Positions 19,701 to 30,279 of a stretch of DNA of 64,000 nt are shown here, one piece after another (position 1 is the first letter of the stretch; every line of letters starts with the position of its first letter). This DNA is from Peronospora farinosa (lineage: Eukaryota; Oomycota; Peronosporomycetes; Peronosporales; Peronosporaceae). The stretch spans positions 1 to 64,000 of the forward strand of contig CANTFK010000267.1 of the NCBI GenBank assembly GCA_947646735.1, read 5' to 3'. Position numbers and translations under genes: made by a program. The notes beneath the pieces are model-generated. The model saw only the letters and a program-made list of their open reading frames with translations. It was not told the origin of the DNA and made no database searches.

Positions 19701-21362
19701 GAGCAGGCTGATCGTGCACGTGAAGACTTGCATAGCTTCCTCAATCAGAAGAAGGGAAAGCAGAATATGGGTTTCTATGGTACATTGATCGGCCAGATTC
19801 AGGACGATACTGATTCTTCGCTTGCTCGCGAGTGGCTTGAGGAGCGTGTACGACGACGCAAAGAATATGTGACAATGCTGCGCAGAAATATTCAGTACTT
19901 GGTAAATCGTGACAAGCACAAAAACTATTTCAAGGCCAGTGTAGAGAAAAAGTCATCTGAGCTTCGGTTTGTGCCTATTAACATGCACATCCAAGATCTA
20001 CTGATTGGGCCTACAAATGCGTTTATCAACGATGAAAGGAGGAGGTCCTCGAAGGAGGTTTCTGCATACGACTTCACAACTGTCGGTGCTCCCGCAGCAC
20101 ATGTCTACAAGTTTAACAAGGGTGGCATTCTCTCATACCAGAATAGACGCAAGAAAATGGAGGCCAAAATTGCGGATGCTGACCTGGATCTATCCAAGTG
20201 GCCCGAGGAAGTGCGTGAGTACGATGATCTGAAATGGGACCTGCAGCTGCGAATGGACTGTGCGTTTGCTCAAGCTTTGGCAGCGCTCACCTGTAGTTTC
20301 GTGCGAAAGGTGGAAGTTGCAATTCAAAATCCAGATGTTGTCCGAGGCGAAGACATTCTGCGCCAGTTTTCCAGCCTTGGCTTTCTCTTCCAGGTTGAGT
20401 CGCTGCTGTCTACGCATGGCAAGGAAATAGGCATGTTAGAAGACATGGCAGGTTCTGTAGAGCACTTGAGCTGTGTGGCGTTTGTACTTCAAGATGTCCG
20501 CGACAAGCCTATGAACCGTTTCTCGTTCCGCATGTCCCGGCGCAAGGATGTTGCTGACGAGGCCGGTGTTGTGAAGGTAACGGTCTCGAACAAGACGGGG
20601 ACGAAGCGATCTCATGTAAAGTACATTGTGACGGTTCAGGTTGCCACTAGTGAAGTGGAACTTCCCGAGCGCCTCGCTGCTGGTGGTGAGATCCAGGTGA
20701 CGCCTGTGCTGTTTTCACAGGGCATCAATGAAATGCAAACGATTGCTAACAACACGGAACGAGCGAAAACGGAATTGCAGGACATTATCAACTTCCGCAG
20801 TCTCAAGCCTCTTAAGACTTTCTGCGAGAAGTATCGTCGTCTTGTAGTAGCCATGCCTCTTAACGGCTTGACTGGCTTGTCTGCAGGTCGAAGCCGCGCC
20901 GGATCTCGCCGGTACAAGGCGATGTCTCTCGACTCAACAGTTACGTCACCTTTGCATCTCACACAGGATGAGGTAACGCAGGAACTGCGTGCACTCGAGA
21001 CATGCATCAACGAAGCGGCACAGAGCCTGGTAAAGACGAAGCGTACGGAGATTTTGAAGCGTTCATCGGACTTGTGTCGAGAACTTGGCGGTGGACGTGT
21101 CACAGTCTGCAAGAGTGCCAAAGATCGTACAGCCATGTCGGTGACGTTAGAGCAGGTGCGTATCTTGCAACGCCATCATGACTTGCCAGCCCATCGGGTT
21201 CCAGCTACTGTTTCCGTTATGCGAAGTCACGGTGTGCGTATCGAGAATGCACTCAAGAATACGGGCAAGCGTCAGTTTGCTTTCAACAAACTGCAGCGTT
21301 CCCTATTGCCAGAAGATTATCGCTGTCCTGATCAAGTGGGTGGTACGGGTAACGTCAGTTGA
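16713..21362 (+). CDS. seven-transmembrane receptor fused to inositol polyphosphate 4-phosphatase (GPCR-bigram)
   Basis: A single exon encodes 1,549 residues. A hydrophobic N-terminal signal (IAIVFLFVMIVATLDIV) leads into an extracellular domain of about 370 residues with many Cys and NxS/T sites. Seven transmembrane helices follow at roughly 398-420, 428-455, 461-490, 496-522, 566-589, 610-636 and 648-671. The cytoplasmic part has a Ser-rich linker, a possible C2-like region after residue 725, and a large C-terminal catalytic region. Near residue 1466 it carries VCKSAKDRTAM, the C-x5-R signature of type I/II inositol polyphosphate 4-phosphatases, which remove the 4-phosphate of PtdIns(3,4)P2. 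The architecture matches the oomycete GPCR-bigram class with an INPP-type partner, so it probably couples surface sensing directly to phosphoinositide turnover. Ligand and G-protein coupling are unknown. Confidence 0.9.
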   Translation: MPLGAFHGYKIAIVFLFVMIVATLDIVKTFPTQFSYECEDKKCLYSTDTNNMLYYDPVDCINKCRASDQKKKGSNLSDIATMTVASSLNGTCIDCALQITSTYDFPQLFTTFDLTPASVRASKCSFTCEITLDTPTLWVLEGKMSDCTVGTLDMVVDCTRDGNVTIMSLDADALDVLMTERHSYEFLVDHVTTRLGPGTFAEDSILSIKFDGTGCLASTRGNTGASRQQAFELDLTSKAYNLTGTFTHTTMTADNPIIMTSTFVTLSVTSGAVLSAGAFFLLRVASDKEKEFGELIENVSTASMLLPDMDSSERVNLELFVGASNISFTIPDSFTGSIQNGDRVNITFGKFRNPANDSVAIDKLYLSAYQGLASAVDKSPIKFYRLDDARRSLKAAPLDIITVAVYGACFLFSLVIIRWHGLPLTVNTLWTDLVAITALFSFAAGTGGYLVWVIQPSKAYVHWYTAQYFFNTAMILSLCFHWATVLSFKCFKKLSFTSPVVLAYVLINACVLAFIVVVSVMTEEKMECVYDVKSTSCSSAEECALSIAAEGMIVRSAIEECDMEGFYLAFGTGLIVYTLMLMILGCMVMSRGRTLMLNEDPSDARIRKSLTIFYAIIATTCVLYVSAQVIYIAQYVSHEGEDNQLSDVVWYIFIVWLPHSLPPLLLLFLQWNPSTENFRQDEAPSVDQSSKEDVFNYTPRSSGSSSHMPYSKLLRDRLSMGESILNSDEPGSRLRIIVRLKLPPTFDRACFVSLDFYSSKETITSSNTLNNISNAAAWKCVGTTEPVGVAGETESVLKTGSTHTIFPFVAVLEVPVIGPASKTLLRFMVHASTLGKRDTFSPCLDRSSLSTRSQETASNPQLSFQMTMFHPVLEFVTSSQAVLDAAASGHSLNIHPSDENTCAILEEFPSLQSEINTMLKGNTKNAELSVQTVMMPGDISNRDDAASHKNIGNIIRFFQYDTEDGGGGLVVEDLQESVYANAIPRQLIELIAAERQEQADRAREDLHSFLNQKKGKQNMGFYGTLIGQIQDDTDSSLAREWLEERVRRRKEYVTMLRRNIQYLVNRDKHKNYFKASVEKKSSELRFVPINMHIQDLLIGPTNAFINDERRRSSKEVSAYDFTTVGAPAAHVYKFNKGGILSYQNRRKKMEAKIADADLDLSKWPEEVREYDDLKWDLQLRMDCAFAQALAALTCSFVRKVEVAIQNPDVVRGEDILRQFSSLGFLFQVESLLSTHGKEIGMLEDMAGSVEHLSCVAFVLQDVRDKPMNRFSFRMSRRKDVADEAGVVKVTVSNKTGTKRSHVKYIVTVQVATSEVELPERLAAGGEIQVTPVLFSQGINEMQTIANNTERAKTELQDIINFRSLKPLKTFCEKYRRLVVAMPLNGLTGLSAGRSRAGSRRYKAMSLDSTVTSPLHLTQDEVTQELRALETCINEAAQSLVKTKRTEILKRSSDLCRELGGGRVTVCKSAKDRTAMSVTLEQVRILQRHHDLPAHRVPATVSVMRSHGVRIENALKNTGKRQFAFNKLQRSLLPEDYRCPDQVGGTGNVS

Positions 21363-21618
21363 TGCGTCACGAACGACATTTCGCAACAGGAGCAAGTTCA
21401 CAAGGGTATACAGATTTAATAGCAATTTTGTCTTTGATTTCAATGTGGTGGTGACGAGAGAGTGTGAAGCCCTTCCATCTTGAAGTGCACATTTGACTAT
21501 TAATTTGTATAAATAGTCCTCGAAAAGGTCCACACTTAAATATTGCCAATTCTATTAAATCAGTACATACCCTGAAGCCAGCCATATAGTGATACCCAAT
21601 TGACTTCGAGTGAACATC

Positions 21619-23350
21619 ATGTCGGAGAAGGCGCCTCAAATACTGGGCGGGACGCGTCCCAACGTAGACAAGCGGTTCCATCTTAATAATGTGGATGAGA
21701 GTGAAGAAAATACGACGTCTGCGCCATCGATTTATGCGCTACAAGCCGAGGACGACGTACCGGAGGTGACGACCATGGAGAGTTTGTGCATGAATTGCCA
21801 CGACGACGGCACGACAAAGCTGCTGCTCACTATGATCCCGTACTTTCGTGAAGTGATCCTCATGTCTTTTGAGTGTGAACACTGTGGTTTTAAAAACAGT
21901 GAGGTGCAATTTGGTGGCAAAGTGCAAGAACAAGGAGCCAAGATTGAGCTTGAGCTCATGGAGCACGAGGTATGGCCAGATTCAATGCTTTGCAATGCAA
22001 ATTAGTCGAATTCTACAGGGTTTTTGATACGCTCGAGCTTTTCGTCTTTGCTGTTTCTCTTTCTATATGTTGTAGGACTTGAACCGTCAGCTGATTAAAG
22101 CTGATGCTGGTGCCATCTACATTCCGGGATTGGACTTTGAGATCCCACGCGAAACGCAGCGAGGAAGTATCAACACTATTGAAGGGGTCTTGCAAAAAAC
22201 TATTACAGACTTACGTAAGAATCAGGAACACCGTCGAGAGACCGATCCCGAGACAACCGAGAAGATTGACGAGTTTATTGCGAAACTCGCCTTGATGGCT
22301 GCGGGGATCACGCTGCCATTCAAGATTGTACTGGATGATCCGTCGGGCAACTCGCACATTGAGAACCCACACGCACCTGCTGCTGATCCTAAGATGAAAG
22401 TGTCACACTACTACCGGTCAGAGCAACAGGATCTGGTTTGTGGATTGCAGCCCGATATGTCCCATGACGCACCAACACAGACGCCGCGTGTGCTGCCGCA
22501 CCGTAATGAAGGTCTGGACAAGTTTGTGGAGGAAGCCAACATTGCCAAAAAGGAAGTGATTCAGATCCCTGCAAACTGCTTTGCTTGTCAAGCACCGGGT
22601 TTTTCCTGCATGTGCATGACGGATATTCCTCATTTTAAGGAGGTCATCATCATGTCTTTCAACTGCGAGGCGTGTGGTTTCAAGACCAACGAGGTGAAGG
22701 CTGGTGGCGCTATTCCGCCTCAGGGTGAGCGCATGACGCTGAAAGTGGATACAAGCAAGGATCCAAATGTGCTGGACCGGGATATCCTCAAATCCGACTC
22801 GGCTTGTGTCAACATCCCCGAGATTGAGCTTGAAATGGCGCATGGTTCACTTGGTGGATTGTACACGACTGTGGAAGGTTTGCTCGACAAGATTCGCCAT
22901 AACATTGAAGAGGGTAACCCGTTTGCTGTTGGTGACAGTGACGGTGGCCGCTCGCTGCTGAACGCCTGGCTAGCGCGTCTTGATGCTCTGAAGATGGGTT
23001 CTGAGCCGTTCACGCTTATTTTGGAGGATCCATTGTCCAATAGCTTCATCTACTCGCCGTTTGGCAGTGCCGAAGATGATCCGTACATGACGGCGGAGAG
23101 GTTCACACGCTCTGAGTATGAGGACGATGTGCTGGGTATTGCAGATATGAAGGTAGACAATTATTCCGCAGAGACTGGACTGGGAAGCATCACAGAGGAA
23201 GAGGACAAGACTGCTGAGCCCATTCGAAGTGACAAGGAGACGATGGGTGGAGGATGTGCCATTGACCCGTCCAAGTACCATCCAAACCCGTCCGCTGTCA
23301 TGGAAGTGCGACAGCAGCAAGAAGAGCAGAAGACGAAACAACAGCAGTAG
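21619..23350 (+). CDS. ZPR1: zinc-finger protein ZPR1
   Basis: Two exons, 21619-21969 and 22076-23350, separated by a 106-bp intron (GAG|GTATGG...TTGTAG|GACTTG), give 541 residues. ZPR1 is a conserved eukaryotic protein that acts as a folding factor for translation elongation factor eEF1A and relocates to the nucleus on growth stimulation. The duplicated ZPR1 module is clear. Zinc finger 1 is CMNC...CEHCGFKNSEVQ (about residues 57-90) and zinc finger 2 is CFACQ...CEACGFKTNEVK. Each is followed by a double-stranded beta-helix region (IYIPGLDFEIP, VNIPEIELEM). Initiation at 21619 is the first ATG of the frame. The C-terminal tail is Gln-rich (RQQQEEQKTKQQQ). Confidence 0.96.
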
Positions 23351-23876
23351 GATGAGGCTGCAGTGACACATTGTTCCAGAGGCTGGTAGGGCTTTGGTGA
23401 CGAATATCCGTCATTGCGAATAGGAAAGACACTCGAAAATAACTGGAGGCGTCACATTTTTGGTCTCTCTACGCAAAACCTCAGCAATTTACATCAGGAT
23501 TGTTGCTCCAGAAACAACAAGCGTCTTCTGTGCTTGTGCAAAGTGATGGCATGATGTTGAGATAGAAGCAAAGATGAAAGAAAAGTATAGACGATGGAAA
23601 TAGTTGAAGCAGGAACGTCACAAGAGCAAGAACAGTTTTTTAAAAGACGGTGGATGTCGTGTTTCAATGAATAACTTAATACCGAGCACAAAGAAGCTCA
23701 CAGAAACTATAAAAGCGTGCAAAGCCATCACTTATCGATACGTAAAGCCAATTCCCACACCTCGTCAGCATCAATTGCGTCTTCCTTAGCCAAATCGCGA
23801 AACAAAGTGCTCACACGTCACATCATTTTCACACGTCACATATTGTTGTATCTGTACCCATTTCTTTTCCTTCGCT
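23351..23876. other. intergenic ZPR1 to DIS3-like gene
   Basis: A spacer of about 530 bp between two plus-strand genes. It contains no credible ORF or RNA gene. It should hold the ZPR1 3' UTR and the DIS3-like promoter. Confidence 0.6.
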
Positions 23877-23890
23877 CTCATTCGTCAAAA
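23877..23890 (+). promoter_or_regulatory. initiator-like element upstream of DIS3-like gene
   Basis: CTCATTCGTCAAAA closely fits the oomycete initiator consensus (GCTCATTYYNCAWTTT). It lies 31 bases before the ATG at 23921, a typical distance for oomycete transcription starts. It was identified by motif only. Confidence 0.5.
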
Positions 23891-23920
23891 ACCCAGCAGC
23901 TACGTTAATAAGAGAGTATC

Positions 23921-26900
23921 ATGGCATGGCAGCTCCAGGAGCAGGAAGAGGCTCAGCGTCTGCGTATTTTACGACAGCAACAGCAAGAAAAAGAAGAGAG
24001 ATATCAGCAGTTGCATGTGGGTGTACGTCAGTATGGATCTCCTCGCTGGAAAGACGTGCGGACGGACGCCAGCTTCGTGGAGCGCAGTCGACGTCGTAAA
24101 CCGGGCGCCATGAAAGCTCAAGAGCGATATCTGCGACGTGATGCGCACTGTGGCGTGGATTCTTGTGCTACATGTCGCTGTGCACGTGCACTGCTTCCTG
24201 CTCAGGTGTTACCGAGGGTGGACAAGGGAGAATACGTGGTACCTGATGCTTTTAGTCTGCTACAGTGTATGGAGCTTCTGGAGGAAGAAACGCTCTTTTG
24301 CCGAGCAGCACCACGTCTTTTGGTACTGGAGAGTGTGTTGCATGCTGCTTTGAGACAAGCACCAAGTCGTGATACTGGAAGACTGAGGAAATTTTTCCGA
24401 GGTGAAGACCAACGGACGGACGGAGGTGTAAAGCTGTACCTTTTCCCAGATCAACACCATTTCGACACTTTTGTTGAGCCAACGGCTTTGGGAAAGCTGC
24501 AGGCGATGAGAGATGATTTTGCGCTGCTGAAGACGATGGAGTGGTATGTGATTCAGAAACATCTCCCATCGAATGCACAGGTGGTGTTCATGACGAGAGA
24601 TGTGAATGCTCCAGTGAGTCTACAACTTGTTGCTTCGGTAAATGCCCAAGCAGTTACGTGTGAAAAGTTTCTAGCTGAGCGATTGCCAAAAGGTTCAGCG
24701 AATACGGCATTCTTGATAGAATTGGCTGCAAATACATCCGAAGCGCTGCGGCGTGAAGAGATGCAGCGATCGCCGGACGAGAACGGCAATGTGGTCAGCG
24801 TACAAGCCGAGTTTGCACCTCATTTGAAACGTGCCCAGCTAAATGAGTTGATGGCTCAATCCTTTTCTCGAATATTGACGGGGAAGCTTGAAGTGAGTAC
24901 TCATAATCCAGCAGAAGCATATGTCCTGGTTGAAGGTCCGCATGCGATTGAAAAAGTTTTCGTGTTTGGACGAGCTGCGATGAATCGTGGCGTGCATGGA
25001 GATCGTGTGGCGGTAGAAATTCTTCCTAAGGTACATTGGCGCGCTCCACAGAGTGACCGGTTGCTGGTGCATTATGCGCCAGACGAAAATAAACACGAGC
25101 ATGAATCCGAGAGTGTTGAATCGGATTATGCTGAAGAAAAGGATGGAGCGATTCCAACGGGCCAAGTAGTGGGAATTCTGAGCCGCTCATCCAAGTATCA
25201 TGTGGCAACTATCATTGCTTCAACTGTCAATGCAGGAGACGACTACGCGTTGGCTGTGCCGATGGACCAGCGACTCCCTAAAGTCCGGTTGCGCTCACAA
25301 CGACTGGATGCACTGCTAGACAAACGCCTCAAGATTGTGATTGACAGCTGGGCTCCTGACAGTTCATATCCGAACGGACACTACGTTGGAATCCTCGGTG
25401 CTTCCGGAAGTTTGCAGACCGAGCTAAGCGCACTGCTAGTGGATAACGAAGTGGAAGAGGCACCTTTTAGTGAAGCAGCATTAGCATGTCTCCCTTCAAG
25501 TGATGAGTGCCCAATTGACATTGAAGGTGGTTGCGTGGCAGAGTGTTCGACAGCAAAACGACCGGCTCGTTGCGGGCTGTTAAATTGGAAAGTTTCTGAT
25601 GAGGAGGCTCTGCGACGTCGGGATCTGCGTAAAACACACCGCGTGTTCAGCGTAGATCCGCACGGGTGTCAGGATATCGATGATGCAATGTCTATCCAGC
25701 GCTTACCTAACGGCAATGTCGAGCTTGGTGTGCATATCGCGGACGTTTCCTACTTCGTAAAGCACGGCTCGGCATTGGACCTAGAGGGCAGACGCCGTAG
25801 TACGACAGTGTATTTGGTGGGACAGCGGCTAGATATGCTTCCTTCCGTGCTAAGCGCAGACCTGTGCTCGCTTCACGAGAACCGAGACCGTTTTGCAGTA
25901 AGCGTTATATGGGAGCTAGATGGTGAGACTTACAATATTGTGGAGAATTCAACGTGGTTTGGGCGCACTATCATCCGCAATTGCTCATCAATGACATACG
26001 AGCAAGCCCACCGCTTGCTTCAGGGTGTTAATGCTGATGCCGACAATCCACCGCGATGTAGTTCATCGAGGGCACAACCTCCGTCAGTTAAGCAGGTGGA
26101 TGGTGTAGCAGGGGGTCGTATACCGTTAAAACTCCAAGAGAATCTTCGGGAAGATCTTCGCACTCTCACAAATATTGGCCGTCGTCTTGGTCGTACGCGT
26201 GGATCGCAAGGCGGACTCGATTTATCAAAACAAGAGGAGGTGAAATTCTCCTTAAACGTATCGGAGCTGGGTCAAGAAGACGTGGAGATTACGGTCAAGG
26301 AGAGTTTGGAGATTCACGGTACAATTGCCGAATTGATGATCTTTGCAAATTCGACTGTAGCTCGTAAGCTTGTGGAGCGCTTTCCGACTCACGCACTGTT
26401 ACGTAGACATCCACCGCCGTCTGGAGACCGGTTCACACAGCTTGTTCGACTTGCTAAAGCACGCGACGTAGTCATTGATGCTACAAACAATTTTACTCTG
26501 CAGCAGTCACTCGCAGCAGCGGAACGGTCGGGACGCATGGACACCAAGACAATGTCACTATTGAAGTCTCTTGCAGTGCGTGTGATGACTGAGGCTGAAT
26601 ATGTGAGTTCTGGGGAAACAGCAGCTGGAGATGCCGCAACGGCGAACGGTGACATCACACGGTTTGCACACTATGGTCTTGGATTGCAATACTATACGCA
26701 TTTTACGTCGCCAATCCGCCGTTATGCCGACATCATCGTGCATCGTCAGCTTTTAGCGTCAATTGAAGCTCCCCACCCTCTTCGTTGCAAAACATTTCAG
26801 CGGCCTGGTACCAATAACTCAGCCCCGTTGGTGCTACCTCATACCCTCACGCCCTCCGTGTTGGAAAATGAAGAAGATGAGGACTTCCTCGATGATCTCG

Positions 26901-28039
26901 TTTCGTCGATCGACAACCAACTCCAAGTTACTAACGTTACGTCAGCTCGAACTGAAGCAGCTGGAATTGCAAGTGACGACGCTGTCATAGATGGAGATGA
27001 CCTTTTTCCGCCGGAAGAGTTGGTGCCACTAGCACGTCACCTTAACAAGAAAAACCGACAGGCCAAACTTGCAGCGCATGCCTGCGACGCGCTGTTCCTG
27101 GCCCTTTACTTCAGCAGTCACACAGCGAAAGTGCCGGCGATTATTACGGCTCTCAAGCAGAACGGAATGATCGTGTACGTTCCAAGGTATGATTTCCGCG
27201 CACCGGTGTATCTGCGCGATAAGAGTGGTGTCGTGCAAATGGACCCCCTGATGCTTGGCGTACGCATTGTGGACACAGAACCGGCTACTGGGGCATTTGC
27301 AGGAGTTGAATGCATTCGGAAAATTTCTCAGGCGCGTCTTGTATGGGATGACACCGAACGCGGCGCCCTTGAAGTTGTAGCTTCTGGTGATAAACACTGT
27401 GTATTTCATACTCTGGACGAGGTGGTAGTTCAGGTGTCATGCGACCTCGCAGCTTCTGGAGCTCGAGTGCCGCAGCTCCAGTTACTTCTTGTTGGACGGG
27501 CAAATGCTACGCAGAAAAAACACGTTGCGTCATCGCTGTCAGAGCTGCAACGCGTAGTTCAAACCAAGAGCGAGGCTAATTGCGTCACGAACTCTACGGT
27601 GAAAGTTACAGTGCTGGAGTCGAAAAACACATCGGCTGAAGAGGTCCCGACATTGAATCTGTACCAGCTCCTGTTAGATGCTCCAAACTTTTCTCCACCT
27701 ACCAAGAGTTTTGCCCGTCGCAAGCCGCTATCAGAAGATGAGGACGGCAAAAAGAGAAAGCCCGGTTTCGAACGTCGAGGACCTGGGCGTCTGGTCTTCG
27801 GCAAATTTTCAACCAACTCGCGTCGCCATTATCAACACAAGCTTGCACAGTACATGGACGAGCGAACGGAGGCGCGTGAAGAAGAGCTTAACATACAGCG
27901 CTCAGCTAGTGGTTCTTCTGCAATGACCTCGGCGCAAGAAGCTCGGCGTGCTGAACGCGAAGCACTCGTCCGCACACAAAAATTAGCTGCTGAGAAGCGA
28001 CATGACCGAATCAACAGGCGCAACAAGACCAGTAAGTAA
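23921..28039 (+). CDS. DIS3L: DIS3/RRP44-type exosome ribonuclease (PIN plus RNB)
   Basis: A single exon encodes 1,372 residues. DIS3-family proteins are the processive 3'-5' exoribonuclease, and often endonuclease, of the RNA exosome. After a Gln/Glu-rich coil, residues 66-90 show the CR3-like motif YLRRDAHCGVDSCATC that marks exosome-bound DIS3/DIS3L rather than DIS3L2. A PIN domain follows (YVVPDAFSLLQCMELLEE, later FMTRDVNAP), then cold-shock-type OB folds. The RNB catalytic centre FSVDPHGCQDIDDAMS (about residues 576-591) keeps the metal-binding Asp residues, and THFTSPIRRYADIIVHRQL lies at about 920. An S1-like region and a very basic C-terminus end the protein. It is longer than human DIS3 (958) or DIS3L (1,054), with insertions in the RNB and S1 regions. 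Which paralogue it represents (DIS3 or DIS3L) is uncertain. Confidence 0.9.
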   Translation: MAWQLQEQEEAQRLRILRQQQQEKEERYQQLHVGVRQYGSPRWKDVRTDASFVERSRRRKPGAMKAQERYLRRDAHCGVDSCATCRCARALLPAQVLPRVDKGEYVVPDAFSLLQCMELLEEETLFCRAAPRLLVLESVLHAALRQAPSRDTGRLRKFFRGEDQRTDGGVKLYLFPDQHHFDTFVEPTALGKLQAMRDDFALLKTMEWYVIQKHLPSNAQVVFMTRDVNAPVSLQLVASVNAQAVTCEKFLAERLPKGSANTAFLIELAANTSEALRREEMQRSPDENGNVVSVQAEFAPHLKRAQLNELMAQSFSRILTGKLEVSTHNPAEAYVLVEGPHAIEKVFVFGRAAMNRGVHGDRVAVEILPKVHWRAPQSDRLLVHYAPDENKHEHESESVESDYAEEKDGAIPTGQVVGILSRSSKYHVATIIASTVNAGDDYALAVPMDQRLPKVRLRSQRLDALLDKRLKIVIDSWAPDSSYPNGHYVGILGASGSLQTELSALLVDNEVEEAPFSEAALACLPSSDECPIDIEGGCVAECSTAKRPARCGLLNWKVSDEEALRRRDLRKTHRVFSVDPHGCQDIDDAMSIQRLPNGNVELGVHIADVSYFVKHGSALDLEGRRRSTTVYLVGQRLDMLPSVLSADLCSLHENRDRFAVSVIWELDGETYNIVENSTWFGRTIIRNCSSMTYEQAHRLLQGVNADADNPPRCSSSRAQPPSVKQVDGVAGGRIPLKLQENLREDLRTLTNIGRRLGRTRGSQGGLDLSKQEEVKFSLNVSELGQEDVEITVKESLEIHGTIAELMIFANSTVARKLVERFPTHALLRRHPPPSGDRFTQLVRLAKARDVVIDATNNFTLQQSLAAAERSGRMDTKTMSLLKSLAVRVMTEAEYVSSGETAAGDAATANGDITRFAHYGLGLQYYTHFTSPIRRYADIIVHRQLLASIEAPHPLRCKTFQRPGTNNSAPLVLPHTLTPSVLENEEDEDFLDDLVSSIDNQLQVTNVTSARTEAAGIASDDAVIDGDDLFPPEELVPLARHLNKKNRQAKLAAHACDALFLALYFSSHTAKVPAIITALKQNGMIVYVPRYDFRAPVYLRDKSGVVQMDPLMLGVRIVDTEPATGAFAGVECIRKISQARLVWDDTERGALEVVASGDKHCVFHTLDEVVVQVSCDLAASGARVPQLQLLLVGRANATQKKHVASSLSELQRVVQTKSEANCVTNSTVKVTVLESKNTSAEEVPTLNLYQLLLDAPNFSPPTKSFARRKPLSEDEDGKKRKPGFERRGPGRLVFGKFSTNSRRHYQHKLAQYMDERTEAREEELNIQRSASGSSAMTSAQEARRAEREALVRTQKLAAEKRHDRINRRNKTSK

Positions 28040-28222
28040 CTTGTTTTCAATCTATAAATGTCGACTTACAAAAACAATAGCAAGGAAGTGCTGCAGAAAT
28101 TCAAAACAATACCCAAGATGCGATTTTTCTGCTGTTGCGAGCACTTCAGGCGACCTTTATCTCTTCCCCGTGTTGCTGCAGTACTTGTGGATGAATCTGT
28201 GTACCTGCTCGCTCGCGCTTGC

Positions 28223-29968
28223 TTATAGCTCAGTCTCCTTGATGGGAGACGGGACGTTGCCACTGATGTACTGTGTCGTCGCTAAAAGAAAGCTACTATC
28301 GTCCTGGCTGTCCATTTCCGAGTCATCACCGTATCCTTTGCGGTTCATCATCGCCACGAACTCCTCAAAGCTGATGACACCGTCACCATTTGCATCCACA
28401 TCATTAATGATCTCTTGCGCCTGTTCTTCACTGCCCATGAACTGCACGAGGTCGGCCTTGGTAATGTTCCCCGTGTTCGTGGTGTCAAAATAATTAAATG
28501 CGTTCATAAGGTGCTCCTTCTGGTTGGCCAGGTTCCGCTTCATGGTAGCCGCCAGAAACTCTGGATAGTCAACAAGCCCATCACCGTCAATGTCAATGCC
28601 CTTAACAAGTTCCAGCACCTCTTCCTCAATCATTCCGAGACCAGTGTCACGCAGCGCCTCCGCTAGCTCAGACACCGTGATCACTCCGTTGCCATCAGTA
28701 TCAATCGCCATGAACTGATTCTTCAACTCTGCAATCTCTCCCTCCGTGGCTAGGTCTGCGATGACACCAAGGGCCGCCTTCTTGAGCTTGTTGTTGCCTG
28801 TGAAGCGTTTCAAGCTCGAGAAGATGTTCGGGTTCAGCGTCATGCTCGATCTCGGCGCCGATCCTGAGATCCACGGGTGACGTAACACCTCTTCCGCCGT
28901 CAACCGCTTGGAGGCGTCCACCAGCAGTAAGTGGCTAATGAGATCCTTTGCTTCGTCACTCACATTTGTCCATTCGGGCGAGTCAAAATCGTAGCGACCA
29001 GCACGAACCGATGCAAAGATCTCGGGGTCCGTGTCACCATAGAACGGTGGGTATCCACATAACAAGATGTACATAATGACACCGATACTCCATAGATCAC
29101 AAGACTTGTCGTAATGACGTCCCAGTACCTCGGGTGCAATATAGTAAGGAGTACCAACACGTGTGGTCATGACACCAGCACTAAGACCATCATCCATGCG
29201 TGAGAGTCCAAAATCAATGACCTTAAGTTCTGCATCCTCTGCCTTTGTAGCAAACAAAAAGTTCTCTGGTTTCAAATCACGATGGCAAATGTCTCGGTCA
29301 TGACAGTGCTTGACGGCATCACAGATCTTTAGCACGAGCACAGCAGCATCAGCTTCACTGTAATGACCACGTGCAATAATGCGATCAAATAATTCTCCTC
29401 CTGTACAGAGTTCCGTGACCAAATGGAGATGACGACTGCTTTCACAGACATTATAAAGTTTAATAATGTTCGGATGGTCCAGAGTCTTGAGAATGTTAAT
29501 CTCACGTCGCATCGTCTCGGGACGACTCACTTTAGCCTTGGGAATGGTCTTAATAGCAACTTTCTCGCCTGTGGTTTTACTCACACCCACACGAACAGTC
29601 CCATAGTGACCATGACCCAATTCCTTCTTGGCAATGTCATAAAATTCATTCACGTCGGATAATTCACCGGTAATCTATTTTGTGTATACACAAATGCAAC
29701 ATCAAATACATTAGGGCTAGGGAATTTTAGGTTTCTATCGAAGGACCATCACTCTTACCAGTTCTTTGGAAGGTTTACGTTGCGGTTTGGAACGCACGGC
29801 TGGGGGTGCAGGAGGTTGTGGCACGGGCACAGCAGTGATCTCCGTAGTAACCTGTTGTGTCTGTACATGTGCCTGTTGTTGCGCACGACGGTGTGATGCA
29901 GTGGTACGCTTGCCATGTGGACGCACATTGGCGGAGGCGCCGGCGCTACTGCTGGTATTGTTGCCCAT
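28223..29968 (-). CDS. calcium-dependent protein kinase (CDPK) with four EF-hands
   Basis: Two exons, 29968-29759 and 29674-28223, with an 84-bp intron (CTG|GTAAGA...AAATAG|ATTACC), give 553 residues. The protein begins MGNNTSSSAG, a good N-myristoylation signal, followed by a basic and Pro-rich variable region. The Ser/Thr kinase domain (about residues 80-335) has the Gly loop LGHGHYGTV, HRDLKPENFLF and VIDFGLSR. An autoinhibitory junction precedes four canonical EF-hands (DTDGNGVITVSE, DIDGDGLVDYPE, DTTNTGNITKAD, DANGDGVISFEE). CDPKs are known from plants, ciliates, apicomplexans and oomycetes and transduce Ca2+ signals. An upstream in-frame ATG exists, but the myristoylation context supports 29968. 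It converges on the DIS3-like gene with 183 bp between stops. Confidence 0.95.
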
Positions 29969-30279
29969 TGGGGGGAGTGAAGAGAAATTATTAGTGGTGG
30001 ATACCCGGGAAAACCGGTAGAAAAAAGGTACTTGCAAAAATATATATCTGGATTTTTTGATTTTCTGATATGGATCCGCTTTTTTACGCGATAGAAAACG
30101 CACTGTCCGGATAAATTTATTTTGCTCCTCAAGTATACAGTACTACAGTATACGTCGTGTACTGTAGTATTGAATTAGTAGCATGATGCAAGGTATTTGG
30201 ATGGTCTTTCAATACGGTCGAGCCATTTGTTTGACACCAAGAAACTTGTCGCGCGTGGCTTCACAATTTCCACAAAAGT

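Noticed and set aside
22970..23371. Antisense frame within ZPR1 and many similar frames opposite DIS3, GPCR-INPP4 and psq genes
   Set aside because: They mirror conserved genes on the other strand and have no start context, domain or splice support.
29735..30132. Longer start for the CDPK (ATG at 30103)
   Set aside because: The extension is Phe/Lys-rich and unlike CDPK N-termini, whereas MGNNTSSS at 29968 gives a myristoylation signal and follows an initiator-like TCACTCCCCCCAAT.
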